From contig JBOGOC010000110.1 of NCBI GenBank assembly GCA_050747525.1, positions 1 to 64,000 of the forward strand: a stretch of DNA of 64,000 bases, in the 5' to 3' direction. Below the pieces are notes generated by a model. That model saw only the letters and a program-made list of their open reading frames with translations, made no database searches and had not been told where the DNA came from. A program made the position numbers and the translations under genes. Numbering within the stretch: position 1 is the stretch's first letter; each line of letters begins with the position of its first letter. The DNA is from JBOGOC01 sp050747525. GTDB taxonomy: Bacteria > Acidobacteriota > Polarisedimenticolia > JACPZX01 > DASXTC01. Positions 1 through 9,241 of the stretch are shown piece after piece.

Positions 1-1
1 G

Positions 2-316
2 GCCCCGGCCGCCGCGGCCGCAGCCCAAGCCGCCGGCAACGTCCGCCCCGCCTCCCCACGCCCACCGTCAGCGGCACTGCGCTCCATCGAGCGTGGGGTG
101 CTCACGGTGGCGGCGAGCGTGGAGCACGCCGAGGTTTTCATCGACGGCGCGCTGGTCGGCACCACGCCGTTGGTGGATCTCATCCTGATGGCGGGGCCGC
201 ACGAGCTGCAGGTGAAGAAGGCGGGCTTCCGGGTCTGGAGCCGGCGCATCCACGTGGTGGAACGGGCGGCCAGCCGTTTCTTCGCCGAGATGGAGCCCGC
301 GCGGGAGACGCGCTAG
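2..316 (+). CDS. PEGA-domain protein, C-terminal end (5' truncated by window)
   Basis: The reading frame is open from the first bases of the window, so the true start lies upstream. The visible part begins with an Ala/Pro-rich linker of about 30 residues and ends with one PEGA-type unit, recognisable from A-E-V-F-I-D-G-A-L-V-G-T-T-P followed by G-P-H-E-L-Q-V-K-K-A-G-F. PEGA units are small beta-sandwich modules common at the C-terminus of bacterial kinases and surface proteins; the full architecture here cannot be seen. A GTG at 98 could be mistaken for a start but lacks a ribosome-binding site. Its TAG stop overlaps the aldolase stop on the other strand, so the two genes converge with no terminator space. 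Confidence 0.75.
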   Translation, partial: APAAAAAAQAAGNVRPASPRPPSAALRSIERGVLTVAASVEHAEVFIDGALVGTTPLVDLILMAGPHELQVKKAGFRVWSRRIHVVERAASRFFAEMEPARETR

Positions 317-1713
317 CCCTGGACCTTCTTCCTGACTTCCGGGGCCCTCACGTGCTCTCTCACCACGCCGACCGTCCCCGCCACGTTGAGCTTGCGGAAG
401 AGGATGTCGAACTTGGCTTCCAGCGCCGACCGGAGCTGCTGGCGGGCGGGCTCGGCCACGTCCCAGGTCTGCGCCTTGAACGGCCCCCAGGCCTTCTTCC
501 GGGTCTTGTAGTAGAACTGCTCGGGCGTGATCCCGGGCTTGCGCTCGTCCGCGCAGTTCGCGTCCAGCCACGCGTACATCTCGCGGCGCAGGTCCTGAGG
601 AAAGGCCGGATGGTCGTACACGATGTTCTGGAAGTCGGTGGCCAGGTGCACCTCCGAGGCGCCCGCCCGCGGGAACTCGTCGAACGCCTCCAGCGGCAGC
701 GTCGATGCGCCATGCTGGACCGCCCCCGACATGCCGTACTCCTTGCGCGAGATCTCGGAGATCTCCCGCAGCACGTTGAAGTCGATCTTCACCTGAGCGA
801 CCGTGCCGTCGGGCAGCGGCACGCCACCGTGGCTCGTGCCGGTCTGAACGCTCACCTTGCTGGGCCCCTTCCACGTGGTGCCCGCGGGTGACCTCCTGGC
901 CAGCTCTTCGAGCAGGCCGTCCATGTAGGCGCGCAGCTCTTCCGGAGTGGAGTTCTGCCCTCCCACCTCGCCGATCTCACCCCCGATGGAGATGGTCATC
1001 TCGCGCGGCTCATGACGCCGGACGTGGGCGCCCAGCTCCGCGGACACGGTGAAATTGTCCCGCTGCTGCTCCTTCACCGTGGGCTTGGACAGATCCACGA
1101 TGGTGGAGGCGTCGATGTCGATGTTCCCGTAGCCGGCCTCGATCGACTCCTCGATGAGATCCTTGATGGCCTGGATCTCCGCCGCGCGCGTCTCCCCGCC
1201 CGCCGCGTACTTCGTGGCGTTGACCTGGTAGTGATCGCCCTGCACGAAGAGCGGCCCTTCGAAGCCTTCGCGCACGGCCGCGGCGGTGACGACCGAGAGG
1301 TACTCTCCGGGCCGCTGAAACGTGTAGCCCATCTCGGATCGGGCCAGCTCGAAGATGAAGGCCCCTACGCCCCCCCTGTTCACCGAGGCCACCACGGCCC
1401 GGGCTGCGTCGTAGGCGAGGCCGCGCACGTTGATCGCCGGCACGGTGAAGCCCCCCGCCGCCCCGCGCCCCATCGCCTCGTACAGGGGCTGGATCGACGC
1501 CGGGCGCACGCCGGTCTGCCGGGCGGCCTCCCAGATGATGACGCGCGCCTTCTCTTTGTCCTGGGCTGAGCCGAACACGGCGAGGCGGGCCAGTACGTCC
1601 ATCACCTCGGCACGCAGACGGCGTGCGTCCTTCACCGTCACGTCCCCCGCGGAGGAGATCTCCAGGACGCCACGCCACGAGTCGATCCATTGCGCGAGTG
1701 TCTTGTCAGGCAC
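313..1713 (-). CDS. Class II (zinc-dependent) fructose-bisphosphate aldolase family protein
   Basis: The family cleaves or forms ketose bisphosphates (fructose-1,6-bisphosphate to DHAP plus glyceraldehyde-3-phosphate) using a metal. Zinc-ligand motifs appear in the usual order: F-V-Q-G-D-H near residue 161, G-G-E-I-G-E-V-G-G near 245, G-T-S-H-G-G near 295 and A-V-Q-H-G-A-S near 330. The protein has 466 residues, longer than the usual 300-360, with an N-terminal helical extension of about 90 residues and a longer C-terminus. The GTG start follows GGAGGG at good spacing. It sits 60 bp downstream of the RNase E/G gene on the same strand, so it may be the last gene of the rod-shape operon. Which ketose is the substrate (fructose, tagatose or sedoheptulose bisphosphate) cannot be decided from the sequence. 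Confidence 0.75.
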   Translation of the reverse strand: MPDKTLAQWIDSWRGVLEISSAGDVTVKDARRLRAEVMDVLARLAVFGSAQDKEKARVIIWEAARQTGVRPASIQPLYEAMGRGAAGGFTVPAINVRGLAYDAARAVVASVNRGGVGAFIFELARSEMGYTFQRPGEYLSVVTAAAVREGFEGPLFVQGDHYQVNATKYAAGGETRAAEIQAIKDLIEESIEAGYGNIDIDASTIVDLSKPTVKEQQRDNFTVSAELGAHVRRHEPREMTISIGGEIGEVGGQNSTPEELRAYMDGLLEELARRSPAGTTWKGPSKVSVQTGTSHGGVPLPDGTVAQVKIDFNVLREISEISRKEYGMSGAVQHGASTLPLEAFDEFPRAGASEVHLATDFQNIVYDHPAFPQDLRREMYAWLDANCADERKPGITPEQFYYKTRKKAWGPFKAQTWDVAEPARQQLRSALEAKFDILFRKLNVAGTVGVVREHVRAPEVRKKVQG

Positions 1714-1773
1714 GGTGCTGTCCCTCCGCGAGCCGGAATGGCCGTGAGCGGCCCATTATAGCCCCGCTCCCGG

Positions 1774-3882
1774 TCAGAGACTGACGATGTCGAACTGCTC
1801 GTGGTGCAGGCTCGAGTCCGCCCGGATGGCCATGTCCACGCCGTCCAGCTTCGGCATCCCCGACGTCAGCAGGCGCCGATCGATCTCCAGCTGCTGCGCG
1901 ACCTCGGGATTGGCCCGGATGATCAGGCGCCTGCCTTCCAGACTCGGCGCCAGCTTCTGCAGCTCGCGCTGGATCTCGAACAGCACGGTGGCCGCGCCCT
2001 TGATCTTCCCCGCCCCCGAGCAGTACGGGCAGGTGCGGCAAAGGATTCGCTCCAGGCTCTTTTTTGTGCGCTGGCGGGTAATCTCCACCAGGCCGAAGTC
2101 GCTGATCTGCAGGACCTTGGTGCGGGCGCGGTCTTTCTGGAGCTCGCGCTCGAAGGCCTCGATCAGCTTCTTCTTGCTCTTGCGCTCCTCCATGTCGATG
2201 AAGTCCACGACGATGATGCCGCCAAGATCCCGCAGGCGCAGCTGGCGCACGATCTCGGTGACCGCCTCGAGGTTGGTCTTGAGCACCGTGTCCTCGAGGT
2301 TGCGCTTGCCGACGTACTTGCCTGTGTTCACGTCGATGGCCACCAGGGCCTCGGTCTGGTTGATGACGATGTAGCCTCCCGACTTGAGCCAGACACGGCT
2401 GCGGAGAGCCTTGTCCAGCTCCGCCTGCACGCCGTACTTCTCGAAGATGGGATAGGGCTCGCGGTACATCTGGATGCGGCTCGCCATGTCCGGCTGCAGC
2501 TTGCGCACCAGATCGAGCGCGATCCGGTGGGTCGCCTCGTCGTCCACCACGACCTTCTGCACGCTGGGATTCAGCATGTCGCGCAGAACCTTCGGCACCA
2601 CCGACAGCTCACGGTGGACCTCCGAGGGCGCGGAAGCGCGCTCCGCCTTGCGGCGGATCTCGTCCCACAGGCTGGTGAGGTAGTTGGCGTCGGCCTCCAG
2701 CTCCGACGCCTCGCACCCCTCGGCCACGGTGCGCACGATGAACCCCATGCCGGGCACGCGCACCTTGTCGAGGATGCGGCGCAGCCGCGACCGCTCGCGG
2801 GCCTCCCCGATCTTGCGCGACACGCCCACGTGGTCCACCTGCGGCATCAGCACCAGGAACCGGCCCGGCAGCGTCACGTACGAGGTGATGCGGGCTCCCT
2901 TGGTGCCGATCGGCTCCTTGGTCACCTGCACCAGCAGCTCCTGGCCTTCCTTCAGCAGGTCCTCGATCTTCGCCTCGCGATTCACCTTGGGGGCCGCGTC
3001 ACGGATGGCCTCGCCTCCCTCGACTTCGTCGAGGTCCAGCAGCCCTTCGTACGCGTCGTAACCCGGCGAGATGTCGGAAACGTAGAGGAAGGCGTCGCGC
3101 TCCAGGCTCACAGAGACGAAGGCCGACTGCATGCCCGGAAGCACCTTGGTGACGCGCCCCTTGTAGATGTTGCCCACGACCGTCCGGCTAGCCTCGCGCT
3201 CGATGAAGATCTCGGCCAGCAGCCCCTTCTCCAGGATGGCCACGCGGGTCTCCTGGGGAGCGCCATTGATGACCACCATCTTCTCGACACCGTACTCACG
3301 CTCGCGACGGCGCCTCTCCGGGGCCTCGGGCTTGGCCGCACCCTCGACGATGGCATCGGCTTCGGCCACGCCCGCTTCCGCCGTGCCCGGAGCTGCGGAC
3401 GTCTCGTCCGCGGCCGGCTCTGCTTTGCCCTTCCGCCGGCGGCGTCCCCGGGGCTCGACGCCCCTGACCCGCCGTCCTCGCGTGCCTCGCTTTCGCCGCT
3501 GGCGGCCGGCATCCCCGTTGGTGGGATGCGCGGGAGACAGCTCGCCTTCCGCGGGGGGTTCGCCCACCGGCGTCCCGGCATCGCCGGCGACGGGAGCCGG
3601 CTCGCCGCCGAAACCCTCATCGGGCGGGCCGGCAGGAGCCGGGTACTCGGGCTGCCAGGACTCCGCCGCCGGGGCCTGTTCCTCGCCCCAGGCTCCTCCG
3701 GCGGGAGGCGCCGATTCCGGCATGGGCCCAGGCTCGCCGGCAGGTCCGGCCTCCACCAGCGCGGTTGCGGCGCCGGCCTCGGCACTCGTGTTCGTGTTCT
3801 GCACATCACGCCTGACGCCGCGACGGCGCCCACGTCCCCGGCCGCCGCGACGGCGGCGGCGGGGTTTCAATTCACCAGGCAT
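1774..3882 (-). CDS. rng: Ribonuclease E/G family endoribonuclease
   Basis: This single-strand-specific endoribonuclease acts in rRNA maturation and mRNA decay. The catalytic part starts near residue 195 with the S1 RNA-binding fold (G-N-I-Y-K-G-R-V-T-K-V-L-P-G-M-Q). The metal-binding Asp motifs follow: I-D-V-N-T-G-K near 515 and V-V-D-F-I-D-M near 560. A zinc-link C-R-T-C-P-Y-C lies near 615. The first ~190 residues are low complexity: an Arg-rich start, an acidic Pro/Gly/Ala stretch, then another Arg-rich patch, probably an RNA- or partner-binding tail. The open frame continues far upstream, but that stretch only mirrors rodA. I chose the ATG at 3882, which overlaps the rodA stop by 16 bp. 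At 702 residues it is longer than RNase G and lacks a C-terminal degradosome scaffold. Confidence 0.9.
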   Translation of the reverse strand: MPGELKPRRRRRGGRGRGRRRGVRRDVQNTNTSAEAGAATALVEAGPAGEPGPMPESAPPAGGAWGEEQAPAAESWQPEYPAPAGPPDEGFGGEPAPVAGDAGTPVGEPPAEGELSPAHPTNGDAGRQRRKRGTRGRRVRGVEPRGRRRRKGKAEPAADETSAAPGTAEAGVAEADAIVEGAAKPEAPERRRREREYGVEKMVVINGAPQETRVAILEKGLLAEIFIEREASRTVVGNIYKGRVTKVLPGMQSAFVSVSLERDAFLYVSDISPGYDAYEGLLDLDEVEGGEAIRDAAPKVNREAKIEDLLKEGQELLVQVTKEPIGTKGARITSYVTLPGRFLVLMPQVDHVGVSRKIGEARERSRLRRILDKVRVPGMGFIVRTVAEGCEASELEADANYLTSLWDEIRRKAERASAPSEVHRELSVVPKVLRDMLNPSVQKVVVDDEATHRIALDLVRKLQPDMASRIQMYREPYPIFEKYGVQAELDKALRSRVWLKSGGYIVINQTEALVAIDVNTGKYVGKRNLEDTVLKTNLEAVTEIVRQLRLRDLGGIIVVDFIDMEERKSKKKLIEAFERELQKDRARTKVLQISDFGLVEITRQRTKKSLERILCRTCPYCSGAGKIKGAATVLFEIQRELQKLAPSLEGRRLIIRANPEVAQQLEIDRRLLTSGMPKLDGVDMAIRADSSLHHEQFDIVSL

Positions 3883-4955
3883 CTCATCCTCACATTGAGG
3901 ACCAACCCCAGTGCGACACACGTCGTCACCAGTGACGATCCTCCATAGGACATGAGGGGCATGGGGATGCCCGTTGTGGGCATCAGACCCAGAATCACCC
4001 CGATATTGACCAGACTCTGCGCGCCGATGACGGCGGCAACGCCCATGCACAGGAACGCCCCGAGGCGATCCCGCGCGCTGCGCGCGGCCGACACGATGCG
4101 GCTCAGCAGCACGAAATAGATGATGAGGGCGCACGACGCCCCCGCAAATCCAAGCTCCTCGGCCAGCACGGCCAGGATGAAGTCGGTGTGGCTCTCGGGA
4201 AGAAACGAGAGCTGGCCCTGCGACCCCGCGAACAGTCCCTTGCCCCAGAGGCCGCCGGAGCCCACCGCGATGCGCGATTGCAGCACCTGCCATCCGGCCC
4301 CCTGAGGATCGCTCAGCGGATCGATGAAGGTGTACACGCGCTCTTTCTGATAGTCCTTCAGCACCAAGAAGAAACCCACCGGCACCATCAGGACGGCGAT
4401 CAGGCCGAGCACCATGAGGAATTTCCACCGGATCCCCGACAGCACCACCACGACGAACAGGAGCGGCAGGAAGGGCAGGGTGGAGCCCAGGTCGGGCTGC
4501 GCCAGGATCAGAACCACGGGGAGCCCCACGATTCCGGCCAGGCTCAGCAGGCTGAATCCCGACAGGCCGAAGCCCTTCTTCTCCTCGACGTAGCGGGCCA
4601 GCATCAGGATGGTGGCCAGCTTGGTCAGCTCCGCCGGCTGGAAGTTGAAGGCCCCGAACTCCACCCACGACCGCGCTCCGGAGATCACGCGTGCCTTGAA
4701 GAGAACGAACACCAGGAGCAGGCAGCAGATGACGTACAACGGCAGGGCGATGCTCGCCCAGAAGCGGTAGTCCACCGACACCACGAAGGCGAAGCCGGCC
4801 GCCGCCACCGTCAGCCACATCAGCTGGCGGTAGAAGATGGCGCCGCCCTGCAGGTACGTGGTGCTGTAGAGCATGAGCAGACCGAGCCCGACGGCCGCGA
4901 TCATCGCGGCCAGCAGCACCCAGTCGAACTCACCCAGTGCTCGCCGTTCGAACAT
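3867..4955 (-). CDS. rodA: Rod shape-determining protein RodA (SEDS glycosyltransferase)
   Basis: RodA polymerises lipid II into glycan strands in the elongasome, working with the class B transpeptidase PBP2. The 362-residue protein is made almost entirely of hydrophobic segments, about ten membrane spans, starting right after an M-F-E-R-R-A-L-G-E-F-D-W leader. SEDS signatures include the R-S-W-V-E-F-G-A-F-N-F-Q-P-A-E-L-T-K loop and the C-terminal M-P-L-M-S-Y-G-G-S-S segment. Its start overlaps the end of mrdA by 26 bp and its stop overlaps the RNase E/G start by 16 bp, which suggests translational coupling. RodA is chosen over FtsW because it sits in an mre-mrdA operon. Confidence 0.95.
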   Translation of the reverse strand: MFERRALGEFDWVLLAAMIAAVGLGLLMLYSTTYLQGGAIFYRQLMWLTVAAAGFAFVVSVDYRFWASIALPLYVICCLLLVFVLFKARVISGARSWVEFGAFNFQPAELTKLATILMLARYVEEKKGFGLSGFSLLSLAGIVGLPVVLILAQPDLGSTLPFLPLLFVVVVLSGIRWKFLMVLGLIAVLMVPVGFFLVLKDYQKERVYTFIDPLSDPQGAGWQVLQSRIAVGSGGLWGKGLFAGSQGQLSFLPESHTDFILAVLAEELGFAGASCALIIYFVLLSRIVSAARSARDRLGAFLCMGVAAVIGAQSLVNIGVILGLMPTTGIPMPLMSYGGSSLVTTCVALGLVLNVRMRCLVN

Positions 4956-6807
4956 GCGTCACCTTGCCGGGAGAAGGCGCCGCGGGCATGGGCTTCTTCT
5001 CCATCGACTCGAAGTATTTCTCCAGAACTCTCTTCACGATGGGCGCGGCCGCCGTTCCCCCGTGGCCGCCATGCTCCACGATCACGGCAAAGGACACTTG
5101 AGGCCTGTCCTTCGGAGCGAACCCGACGAACCAGGCGTGGTCGCGCATCTCCGCCGGAAGGTCCTCGTCCTTCACGCCGGCCGATGCCGCGTAGACCTGC
5201 GCGGTTCCCGTCTTGCCGCAGACATCGCGTCCCGGTATGGCCGCGCGCGTGCCGGTGCCCCATTCGTTCACCACGGCCCATTCCGCTTCGCGGACCACGT
5301 TGAGGTTGCGGGCGCTCACCAGCTCCTGCTCGGCCTTCCCCTTCACCCAGTCCCCGGGGCCCGCCTTCAGGTGCGGGATCACCCGGTGGCCGTTGGTGGC
5401 AATCACGCCCTGCACCATGGCCATCTGCAGAGGCGTGATCATCAGCGGGCCCTGGCCGATGGACACCGACGTCGTCTCGCTGGGGTACCACCGGTCCTTG
5501 TGCACTTTCAGCTTCCATTCCGGTGTGGGGACGAGCCCGGGAACCTCCTGCGCCAGGTCGATCCCCGTGCGCGCACCCAGGCCCATGTGCATCGCGTAGC
5601 GGGCGATCGACTCGATCCCCAGGCGGCTGCCGAGATTGTAGAAATAGATGTTGCACGACACCTGGATGGCGCGCTTCATGTCCACCGCCCCGTGGCCCAG
5701 CTTCTCGTGGCAGAGGAAGCGCCGGCCGTGGAACACGCCCGAACCACCGCAGTAGAACACCGTGGACGGCGTGGCGGCCCCTTCTTCCAGCGCGGCCGCG
5801 GCCATGATCGGCTTGAAGGTCGACCCGGGAGAATAGGCGCTCTGCATGGCCCGGTTCTGCATCGGGTGACGCGGGTCCTCCACCAGGTCGCGCCAGACGC
5901 TCCGGGTGAACCGGCGGGCGAAGAAGTTGGGGTCGTAGCCGGGACGGCTGGTCATGGCCAGGATCTCACCGGTGCGTGGGTCCATGAAGACGGCCGCGCC
6001 CACCCAGTCCCCGAAGGCCAGGTCCAGCTCGCGCTGCATGTCCAGGTTGATGGTGAGGCGGATGTCGTCGCCCGGGACCGGCTCGGCGCCGCGGGCCTGC
6101 TCGCCCATGATCCGTCCCGCGCTGTTGACAACCACCTGCCTCTCGCCGCGCCGGCCCTGGAGATCGTCGTTGAAAGCTCGCTCCACGCCCGCCTTGCCGA
6201 CGATGTCGCCCTGCAGGGAGCCGGGGAATCGGCCGCTCTCCAGCATCGATCGCGTGATCTCTCCCACGTAGCCCAGCACGTGCGAGCCGGAGGTCCCTTC
6301 CGGGTAGGACCGCTTCATGTTCATGCTGATGCGGATGCCGGGCAGGTCTGCCCGCCTTGCTTCGACGAACGAGGCCACCCCCAGCGAGACGTCCGAAGCC
6401 AGCACGACCGGCTCGAACCGGGGACGCCCTCCGCCCCGCGAGATTTGCTGCAGGCTGTGCAGCTCGATCCCCAGGACCGGAGCCAGCGTGACCAGCGTGT
6501 CGTCGAGCTGCCGCGCGCGCTCGCGGTCGAGCACCACGTCGAAGGCGGTGCGGTTACGGGCGATCACGCGGCTGTTCCTGTCCATGAGGGCGCCGCGCGG
6601 CGGCGGGACGGCGATGCGGCGCGTCCTGTTCTCATCGGCCATCTGACCGTACTCCTGTCCCTGGACCACCTGCAGGTAGTAGAAGGCCAGCAGGTAGCCC
6701 ACCATCACCGCGGCGGAGAAGACCGACAGCACGGTGATGCGGGCGGAGAACTGGGTGGCCTCGACGTATTCCTTGTACTCGATGCGGTGCCTGAAATCGG
6801 GGGTCAT
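4930..6807 (-). CDS. mrdA: Penicillin-binding protein 2 (elongasome transpeptidase)
   Basis: This class B penicillin-binding protein cross-links peptidoglycan during side-wall growth as RodA's partner. The 625-residue protein has a short cytoplasmic tail, one membrane span (about residues 25-48), a dimerisation/pedestal region and a transpeptidase domain. Active-site motifs are visible: S-P-G-S-T-F-K near residue 327 (nucleophile Ser and Lys), an S-C-N motif in Q-V-S-C-N-I-Y, and C-G-K-T-G-T near 530. It starts 13 bp after mreD and overlaps rodA. Confidence 0.95.
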   Translation of the reverse strand: MTPDFRHRIEYKEYVEATQFSARITVLSVFSAAVMVGYLLAFYYLQVVQGQEYGQMADENRTRRIAVPPPRGALMDRNSRVIARNRTAFDVVLDRERARQLDDTLVTLAPVLGIELHSLQQISRGGGRPRFEPVVLASDVSLGVASFVEARRADLPGIRISMNMKRSYPEGTSGSHVLGYVGEITRSMLESGRFPGSLQGDIVGKAGVERAFNDDLQGRRGERQVVVNSAGRIMGEQARGAEPVPGDDIRLTINLDMQRELDLAFGDWVGAAVFMDPRTGEILAMTSRPGYDPNFFARRFTRSVWRDLVEDPRHPMQNRAMQSAYSPGSTFKPIMAAAALEEGAATPSTVFYCGGSGVFHGRRFLCHEKLGHGAVDMKRAIQVSCNIYFYNLGSRLGIESIARYAMHMGLGARTGIDLAQEVPGLVPTPEWKLKVHKDRWYPSETTSVSIGQGPLMITPLQMAMVQGVIATNGHRVIPHLKAGPGDWVKGKAEQELVSARNLNVVREAEWAVVNEWGTGTRAAIPGRDVCGKTGTAQVYAASAGVKDEDLPAEMRDHAWFVGFAPKDRPQVSFAVIVEHGGHGGTAAAPIVKRVLEKYFESMEKKPMPAAPSPGKVTHVRTASTG

Positions 6808-6820
6808 GGGAGCAGCGCCG

Positions 6821-7300
6821 TCATGGACGAGACTCGGCCGAGCGGGACGGCAGGGCGGCGAAGATCATGGCGCCAGCCAGGCAGTTGCCGAGGACCGTGA
6901 CGAGCAATGTCGGATATGGGGAATAGGCGAGCCTTCTGCCCATGATAGCCAGGGTTCCGAGCTCGATCGAGCGAGTCAGCACCGTGGCTGCTGCGAGGAC
7001 GAGAACGCGGGACATGACCGGGGCCAGCGCGAACCGCAAACCCACGACGCCGACGAGATAACCCACCAGGCTCTTGGAAAGGGCGCTCACACCAAGGAGC
7101 GTACCCTCCAGCGCATCCTGGACGAGCCCCGCGCCGGCTCCCGCCAGCAGGGCCCCTGTTGGCCCCTTTGCGATGCCGTAGTATATGACGACCACGAGCG
7201 GCAGGTCAAAGAACATCGTCAGCCGCGGCCACGCCCCCGTCAGCATGGCCTGAAGGGCGGCGGACACCAGGACCAGGGCGACCCCTAGCAGCGCGTTCAT
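6821..7300 (-). CDS. mreD: Rod shape-determining membrane protein MreD
   Basis: MreD is a small integral membrane protein of the elongasome that helps link MreB and MreC to the PBP2-RodA pair. The 159-residue product is hydrophobic with about five predicted spans and carries the family hallmark of an acidic/Gly segment, A-G-A-G-A-G-L-V-Q-D-A-L-E-G. Start and mreC stop share an ATGA overlap, typical of coupled translation. Identity rests on size, hydrophobicity and position between mreC and mrdA, since MreD sequences are poorly conserved. Confidence 0.9.
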   Translation of the reverse strand: MNALLGVALVLVSAALQAMLTGAWPRLTMFFDLPLVVVIYYGIAKGPTGALLAGAGAGLVQDALEGTLLGVSALSKSLVGYLVGVVGLRFALAPVMSRVLVLAAATVLTRSIELGTLAIMGRRLAYSPYPTLLVTVLGNCLAGAMIFAALPSRSAESRP

Positions 7301-8190
7301 CGCGCCTCCTGGGCGGGCCCCACCGGAGCCGATGGCGTGGTCACGGGGGGCGGGGGGGCCGGCGGCTCGGGGAGCGGCAGATCGGCGCTCAGCAGCACCA
7401 GGACCTCCTCCAGCCGCCGGAAGTCGGCCCGCGCCGAGACCTGGATGGTCCTCACGATGCCGCGGGACTCTCCCAGCCGGTCGATCGTCCCGACCGGAAG
7501 CCCCTTGGGGTAGATGCCGTCCTGGCCCGACGTCACGAGCAGGTCTCCCTTCGCCACGTCATCGTGCATGGTGACGTAGTCCAGGCTGGCCATGTCCGAT
7601 CCGTTGCCCAGCAGGATCCCCTGCACGCGGCTCCGCTGCACGAGCACCGCGGTGCCCGCCTGAGCATCGGTGAGCAGCTGGATCTTGGCCACGTGCGGCG
7701 CGACGGTCCACACCCGGCCCACGACCCCCATCGAAGAGACCACGGGCATGTTGGGCTTGAGGCCCGATGACGAGCCTCGATCGATGAGCATGGTGTGGGA
7801 CAGGCCGAGGGTGTTGTTGGCGATCACGGAGGCGGCGACGGTGGAGGTGCCCATCCCCTCCTTGAGATCCAGGAGCGCGCGGAGGCGGTCGTTCTGGAGC
7901 CGCGACTCCTCCAGCTTCTGCAGCTCCATGCGCAGCTCGGTGAGCTCGACCTCCAGCTCGGCGTTGCGGCGCCGGGTGCCGCGCAGATCGACGTAGTCGC
8001 CCCAGATCCCGGACACGACGGACGAGACCGCCGCGCCGGCCCGCAGCAGCGGCGAGGCCAGGCGCAGGAGCATCCCTTCGGAGGCGACGGGGCCACCCTG
8101 GCGGACCTGCACCGCCATCAGCACGAACAGGGAGGCCACGACGACCAGCAGGAAGAACGCCGTCCTCCGGTCACGCAGAAGTCGAGTCAT
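7297..8190 (-). CDS. mreC: Rod shape-determining protein MreC
   Basis: MreC is a bitopic periplasmic scaffold that binds PBP2 and couples it to MreB. The 297-residue product has a cytoplasmic M-T-R-L-L-R-D-R-R leader, one membrane span (about residues 10-27) and a coiled coil (about 75-110, rich in Glu, Leu and Arg). Two small beta-barrel domains follow, with the motif I-D-R-G-S-S-S-G-L-K-P-N-M-P-V and later L-V-T-S-G-Q-D-G-I-Y-P-K-G-L-P-V-G. A Pro-rich tail ends the protein. It starts 19 bp after mreB and overlaps mreD by 4 bp. Confidence 0.95.
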   Translation of the reverse strand: MTRLLRDRRTAFFLLVVVASLFVLMAVQVRQGGPVASEGMLLRLASPLLRAGAAVSSVVSGIWGDYVDLRGTRRRNAELEVELTELRMELQKLEESRLQNDRLRALLDLKEGMGTSTVAASVIANNTLGLSHTMLIDRGSSSGLKPNMPVVSSMGVVGRVWTVAPHVAKIQLLTDAQAGTAVLVQRSRVQGILLGNGSDMASLDYVTMHDDVAKGDLLVTSGQDGIYPKGLPVGTIDRLGESRGIVRTIQVSARADFRRLEEVLVLLSADLPLPEPPAPPPPVTTPSAPVGPAQEAR

Positions 8191-8209
8191 CGAGCGCGCG
8201 GGCCGCGGG

Positions 8210-9241
8210 CTAGTCGAGGGAGACCTTGCGCAGGAGGTTGAAGTCCGTCAGCATGCGTCCGGTGCCCAGCACCACCGAGGACAGCGGGTCGTCGGCCATC
8301 GACACGGGCAGACCCGTCTCCTCGCGCAAACGCCGATCGAGATTCTTCAGCAGCGCGCCCCCTCCGGTGACGACGATTCCCTTGTCCACGATGTCGGCCG
8401 ACAGCTCGGGAGGCGTCTGCTCGAGCGCCACCCTGACCGCGTCGATGATCGTGCTCACCGTCTCGGCGAGGGCCTCGCGGATCTCCTCGTCGGTGATGGT
8501 GATGGTCTTGGGAATGCCGTCCACCAGATCACGGCCCTTGATCTCCATGGTCAGCTCCTCGTCGAGCGGGTAGGCCGATCCGATGCGGATCTTGATCTCC
8601 TCCGCCGTCCGCTCTCCGATGAGCAGGTTGTACTTCCTCTTGATGTACTGGATGATGGCTTCGTCCATCTCGTTGCCGGCCACGCGCACGGTGCGGCTGT
8701 ACACGATCCCCGCCATGGAGATCACCGCCACGTCGGTGGTCCCGCCGCCGATGTCGATGATCATGTTGCCCATGGGCTCGGTGATGGGAAGGCCGGCTCC
8801 GATGGCGGCCGCCATGGCCTCCTCCACCAGATAGACCTCCGTGGCCTTGGCCTTGAACGCCGAGTCCTTCACCGCGCGCTTCTCCACCTGGGTGATCTCC
8901 GACGGCACCCCGATCACGATGCGCGGCCTCACCCCCATGTTCCGGTTGTGGGCCTTGCGGATGAAGTAGTCGAGCATCTTCTCGGTGTGCTCGAAATCGG
9001 CGATGACGCCGTCTTTCATCGGCTTGATCGCCACGATGGTGCCCGGCGTCCGGCCCAGCATCTCCTTGGCCTCGCGGCCCACCGCTTCGACCTTGCCGGT
9101 CTTCTGGTTGACCGCCACGATGGACGGCTCGCACACCACGATTCCCTTGCCCTTCGCGAACACCAGCGTGTTGGCCGTGCCCAGATCGATGGCCAGATCG
9201 TTGCTGAACATGCTGAGGAGCGACCTCAGGTGCATTCCCAT
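8210..9241 (-). CDS. mreB: Actin-like cell shape protein MreB
   Basis: MreB polymerises on the inner membrane and positions the elongation machinery. The 343-residue product has actin-fold motifs: phosphate-1 loop D-L-A-I-D-L-G-T-A-N-T, phosphate-2 I-I-D-I-G-G-G-T-T-D-V and adenosine loop I-V-V-T-G-G-G-A-L-L. The amphipathic N-terminal leader M-H-L-R-S-L-L-S-M-F probably touches the membrane. Two in-frame ATGs (9241 and 9235) are both plausible. The upstream one overlaps the diguanylate cyclase stop by 16 bp and is kept here. Length and motifs are normal. Confidence 0.97.
   Translation of the reverse strand: MGMHLRSLLSMFSNDLAIDLGTANTLVFAKGKGIVVCEPSIVAVNQKTGKVEAVGREAKEMLGRTPGTIVAIKPMKDGVIADFEHTEKMLDYFIRKAHNRNMGVRPRIVIGVPSEITQVEKRAVKDSAFKAKATEVYLVEEAMAAAIGAGLPITEPMGNMIIDIGGGTTDVAVISMAGIVYSRTVRVAGNEMDEAIIQYIKRKYNLLIGERTAEEIKIRIGSAYPLDEELTMEIKGRDLVDGIPKTITITDEEIREALAETVSTIIDAVRVALEQTPPELSADIVDKGIVVTGGGALLKNLDRRLREETGLPVSMADDPLSSVVLGTGRMLTDFNLLRKVSLD

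Noticed and set aside
1801..3948. Long plus-strand open frame antisense to the RNase E/G gene
   Set aside because: Composition is His/Leu/Gln-rich and unnatural; it is the mirror expected in GC-rich DNA opposite a real gene with clear motifs.
4188..6900. Plus-strand open frames across rodA and mrdA
   Set aside because: His/Gln/Arg-rich shadows of well-identified elongasome genes.
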